The notes beneath the pieces are model-generated. The model was not told the origin of the DNA and searched no databases. It saw nothing but the letters and a program-made list of their open reading frames with translations. 64,000 bases of DNA from Dioscorea cayenensis subsp. rotundata (taxonomy: Eukaryota > Streptophyta > Magnoliopsida > Dioscoreales > Dioscoreaceae), in the NCBI RefSeq assembly GCF_009730915.1, contig NC_052475.1, positions 32,115,016 to 32,179,015 of the forward strand. The letters are read 5' to 3'. Within the stretch, counting starts at the first letter, position 1. Every line of letters begins with the position of its first letter. This document shows positions 62,130 through 64,000 of the stretch, piece after piece. The position numbers were made by a program, and so were the translations under genes.

Positions 62130-62835
62130 TATTTGATGGATGAAGATACCCATTACCCCCAAAATTGGGGGGAATGATGTGTAATGCTCATATTACCCCT
62201 CTCATTATATTTAATTAATATTTAAAATTAATATAATTAATTAATAGATTTAATTATACTTATTAAAAATAAATTATAATTAAAAATAATGATATTTAAC
62301 TTATTTTATAAGTGAATTTTACTTTTGTTAATTAATTATATGTTATTAAAAATTATTAATTTGAAATAATTAATTAAAAAAATTAAAATTAATAATTTAA
62401 ATAACAAAAACATATTTACATGTTGATTAAAATAATAAAACAATTTAAATATCATTATTTTCAATTATTACTGTTATTTTTTAATATTATAATTAATATA
62501 TTAATTAAATATGTAAATTAATTATATTAAGTTGAAGCATTAAACTATAATAAATTAAAGTAAATAATTAGATTCTAAATATTTAATAATAAATAATATT
62601 AAATATTTATAATTAAACATATTTCATTATCTTATACATAATGATGTTATTTATAAAAAAGGCATAAATGTAATTTTTTCGATATCTCTCTTTTATTTAT
62701 TTTTTTTCTATTCCAAATTGTCATTTCCTCCGTACAAACAGCGTTTTCATTATTGTCTTTGGTCCTTATTTTCATTCATATCCCTCTCTTTTTCTCATTC
62801 TCCCACCTCTCATTCCTATTCTACAAATCAAATGG
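62130..62835. mobile_element. Related AT-rich MITE C, ends approximate
   Basis: The left GGAATCCCATTTATTTGATG and inverted right GAACCCATTTGATTTGTAGA are degenerate inverted repeats. The interior GGCATAAATGTAATTTTTTC aligns with the matching positions of A and B, and the AATTA-rich core is the same type. No coding capacity. The target duplication is not clear. Confidence 0.5.
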
Positions 62836-63077
62836 GTTCTAAATGTCTATTTTACTTGATACATATCGAAATCAGAACCGGAGACTAGAGCTTCAAGTCA
62901 CATGAATATCTACTTATTCAAATTTCATTTTATTTTATTTTTGACAAATGTCTATTATAAGAAAAAATAATAGACATTAAACTTTTTATTTGAAACTTTT
63001 TAAGACTTTGTCTGATCTATGCAGAGCAAAATGCATGGCCAAAATTTATAAGAACCATGAGAATACGATATACATAT

Positions 63078-63490
63078 ATATATAGGGCATATCTTCTGTG
63101 AACGTCCATAGGTAATTAATCTATAGATGTTGATTTGGACCGGTGGATTGAAATCCAACGATTTGTTGATTATAAATGCATATCAATTACTGTACACTAT
63201 TCAATCCAACTATTTGTTAAATGCATAGAAATTACTGTACTTATAAATAATGCGCATTAAAAAGTGAGATGTATAATGTTTTGATTAATTACTACTTTGA
63301 ATAGTACACATAAAAAGTGGAATACACAATATTTTTACTTAACCGTTCAATCAATCTATTGTATAATAATCAAGCAAATCACACCCGTTAAAACCTATTT
63401 CTACTGACACCTACCGTATGAAAAAAATAAAAACACCATGTTACCACCTGTAGACGTCTACAGACGTCCATAGAAACCCTTTTCTAATAT
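63078..63490. mobile_element. MITE-like element with ACGTC-containing inverted ends
   Basis: The left CTTCTGTGAACGTCCATAG and the inverted right TTTCTATGGACGTCTGTAG match at 14 of 19 positions. The interior contains repeated AAATGCATA-AATTACTGTAC motifs (63174 and 63221). The outer boundaries lie in TA-rich DNA and are approximate. Confidence 0.5.
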
Positions 63491-64000
63491 ACATATAACA
63501 AACATGAATCCCTGGGATACATGTTAGTCACATAAACCTTCTTTTGAGTGTTTTGTTTTTGTTTTTTTATTTTTGGCTCAGTTTTCTTTTTTTAGTTTTT
63601 TTCTATATTTATATATTTCTCATCTATTTTTGTAAAATTTTTGGTTAATTTTTTTTAAATGTACAAACCACATCCTGGCATACACAAACACAGAATTACT
63701 CTCTCAGTGCACTTATACCCTCATTCTATATAAATTGAGCTTCAAACTTGACTATTCAATCGAACACAAACACTATATATAAGGAAACTAGTGATAATGG
63801 ACCAAGTGATCATGGCTAGGCCTCATGTGTCTTCAATTTGTAATATTCATCTTTTTTTAAAAAAAAAAAAATTATACATGAGTTGTTTATCCATTGTTAT
63901 TTAAAAAAAAAAGTTTTCATTCAAAGGCCATTGTAATAACATCACAACGACAACGTGTGTGATCTACCATACGGTAGAAGAGACAGGTTGACCATTTAGG
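63491..64000. other. Window end, no gene
   Basis: AT-rich sequence with poly-T and poly-A runs. No coding sequence recognised. Confidence 0.6.

Noticed and set aside
1..64000. CRISPR arrays, bacterial-type operons or prophage
   Set aside because: The window is plainly plant nuclear DNA; no regularly spaced direct repeats or compact same-strand gene runs were seen.

Overview
The window is a plant nuclear genome segment from a flowering plant. It has multi-exon genes with GT-AG introns, AT-rich spacers, many simple repeats, and transposons of plant families (Stowaway, Tourist/Harbinger, MULE, LINE). The protein families are plant ones: a chloroplast outer-envelope Omp85 protein, a WIP zinc finger, arabinogalactan peptides and a plant mobile domain. 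The exact species cannot be read from the sequence. A non-grass monocot such as a yam relative is only a guess. One assembly gap (15856-16855, exactly 1000 N) probably has a placeholder length.

Layout. 1-2259 (+) holds the last eight exons of an OEP80-type chloroplast outer-envelope protein. 2260-9179 is transposon-rich: a Stowaway-like MITE, a Tourist/Harbinger-like element, a short MULE derivative with 9-bp target duplications, and a 5'-truncated LINE with 13-bp duplications. 9180-10757 (+) is a two-exon WIP C2H2 transcription factor. 10758-17045 is mostly gene-free and contains the gap. 17046-20362 (-) holds seven exons of a ZTP29-like ZIP zinc transporter whose 3' part falls into the gap. 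20363-25522 carries three recognisable DNA elements and a possible SINE. 25523-25729 (-) and 27025-27202 (+) are two arabinogalactan-peptide genes, the second broken by a frameshift. 27597-34993 (-) is a 12-exon GH127 (DUF1680)/AbfB arabinofuranosidase-like gene. 38459-43063 is a nested transposon: a roughly 0.9-kb terminal-inverted-repeat element interrupted by a 3.7-kb MULE with decayed MuDR-transposase and plant-mobile-domain ORFs facing each other. 44728-46486 (+) is COM1/GR1, the plant CtIP/Sae2 homologue. 48780-52863 (-) is a bHLH48/60-type transcription factor. 56036-58783 (-) is an organelle-targeted TrmL-type SpoU tRNA 2'-O-methyltransferase. 59073-64000 is a run of AT-rich MITE-like elements.

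The genes are independent single-copy-style plant genes, not a cluster with one function. Two loose themes recur: cell-wall arabinose chemistry (two arabinogalactan peptides beside a GH127 arabinofuranosidase-like enzyme) and plastid/organelle proteins (OEP80, TrmL). The most noteworthy structure is the MULE at 39095-42783. It has an 11-bp target duplication, long degenerate inverted ends, convergent transposase and plant-mobile-domain ORFs, reiterated TGTGTATTA motifs in non-coding parts, and a small same-family derivative 33 kb away at 5788-6204.

All exon coordinates come from reading splice sites by eye and checking that codon phase closes across every junction. No database search or expression data were used.
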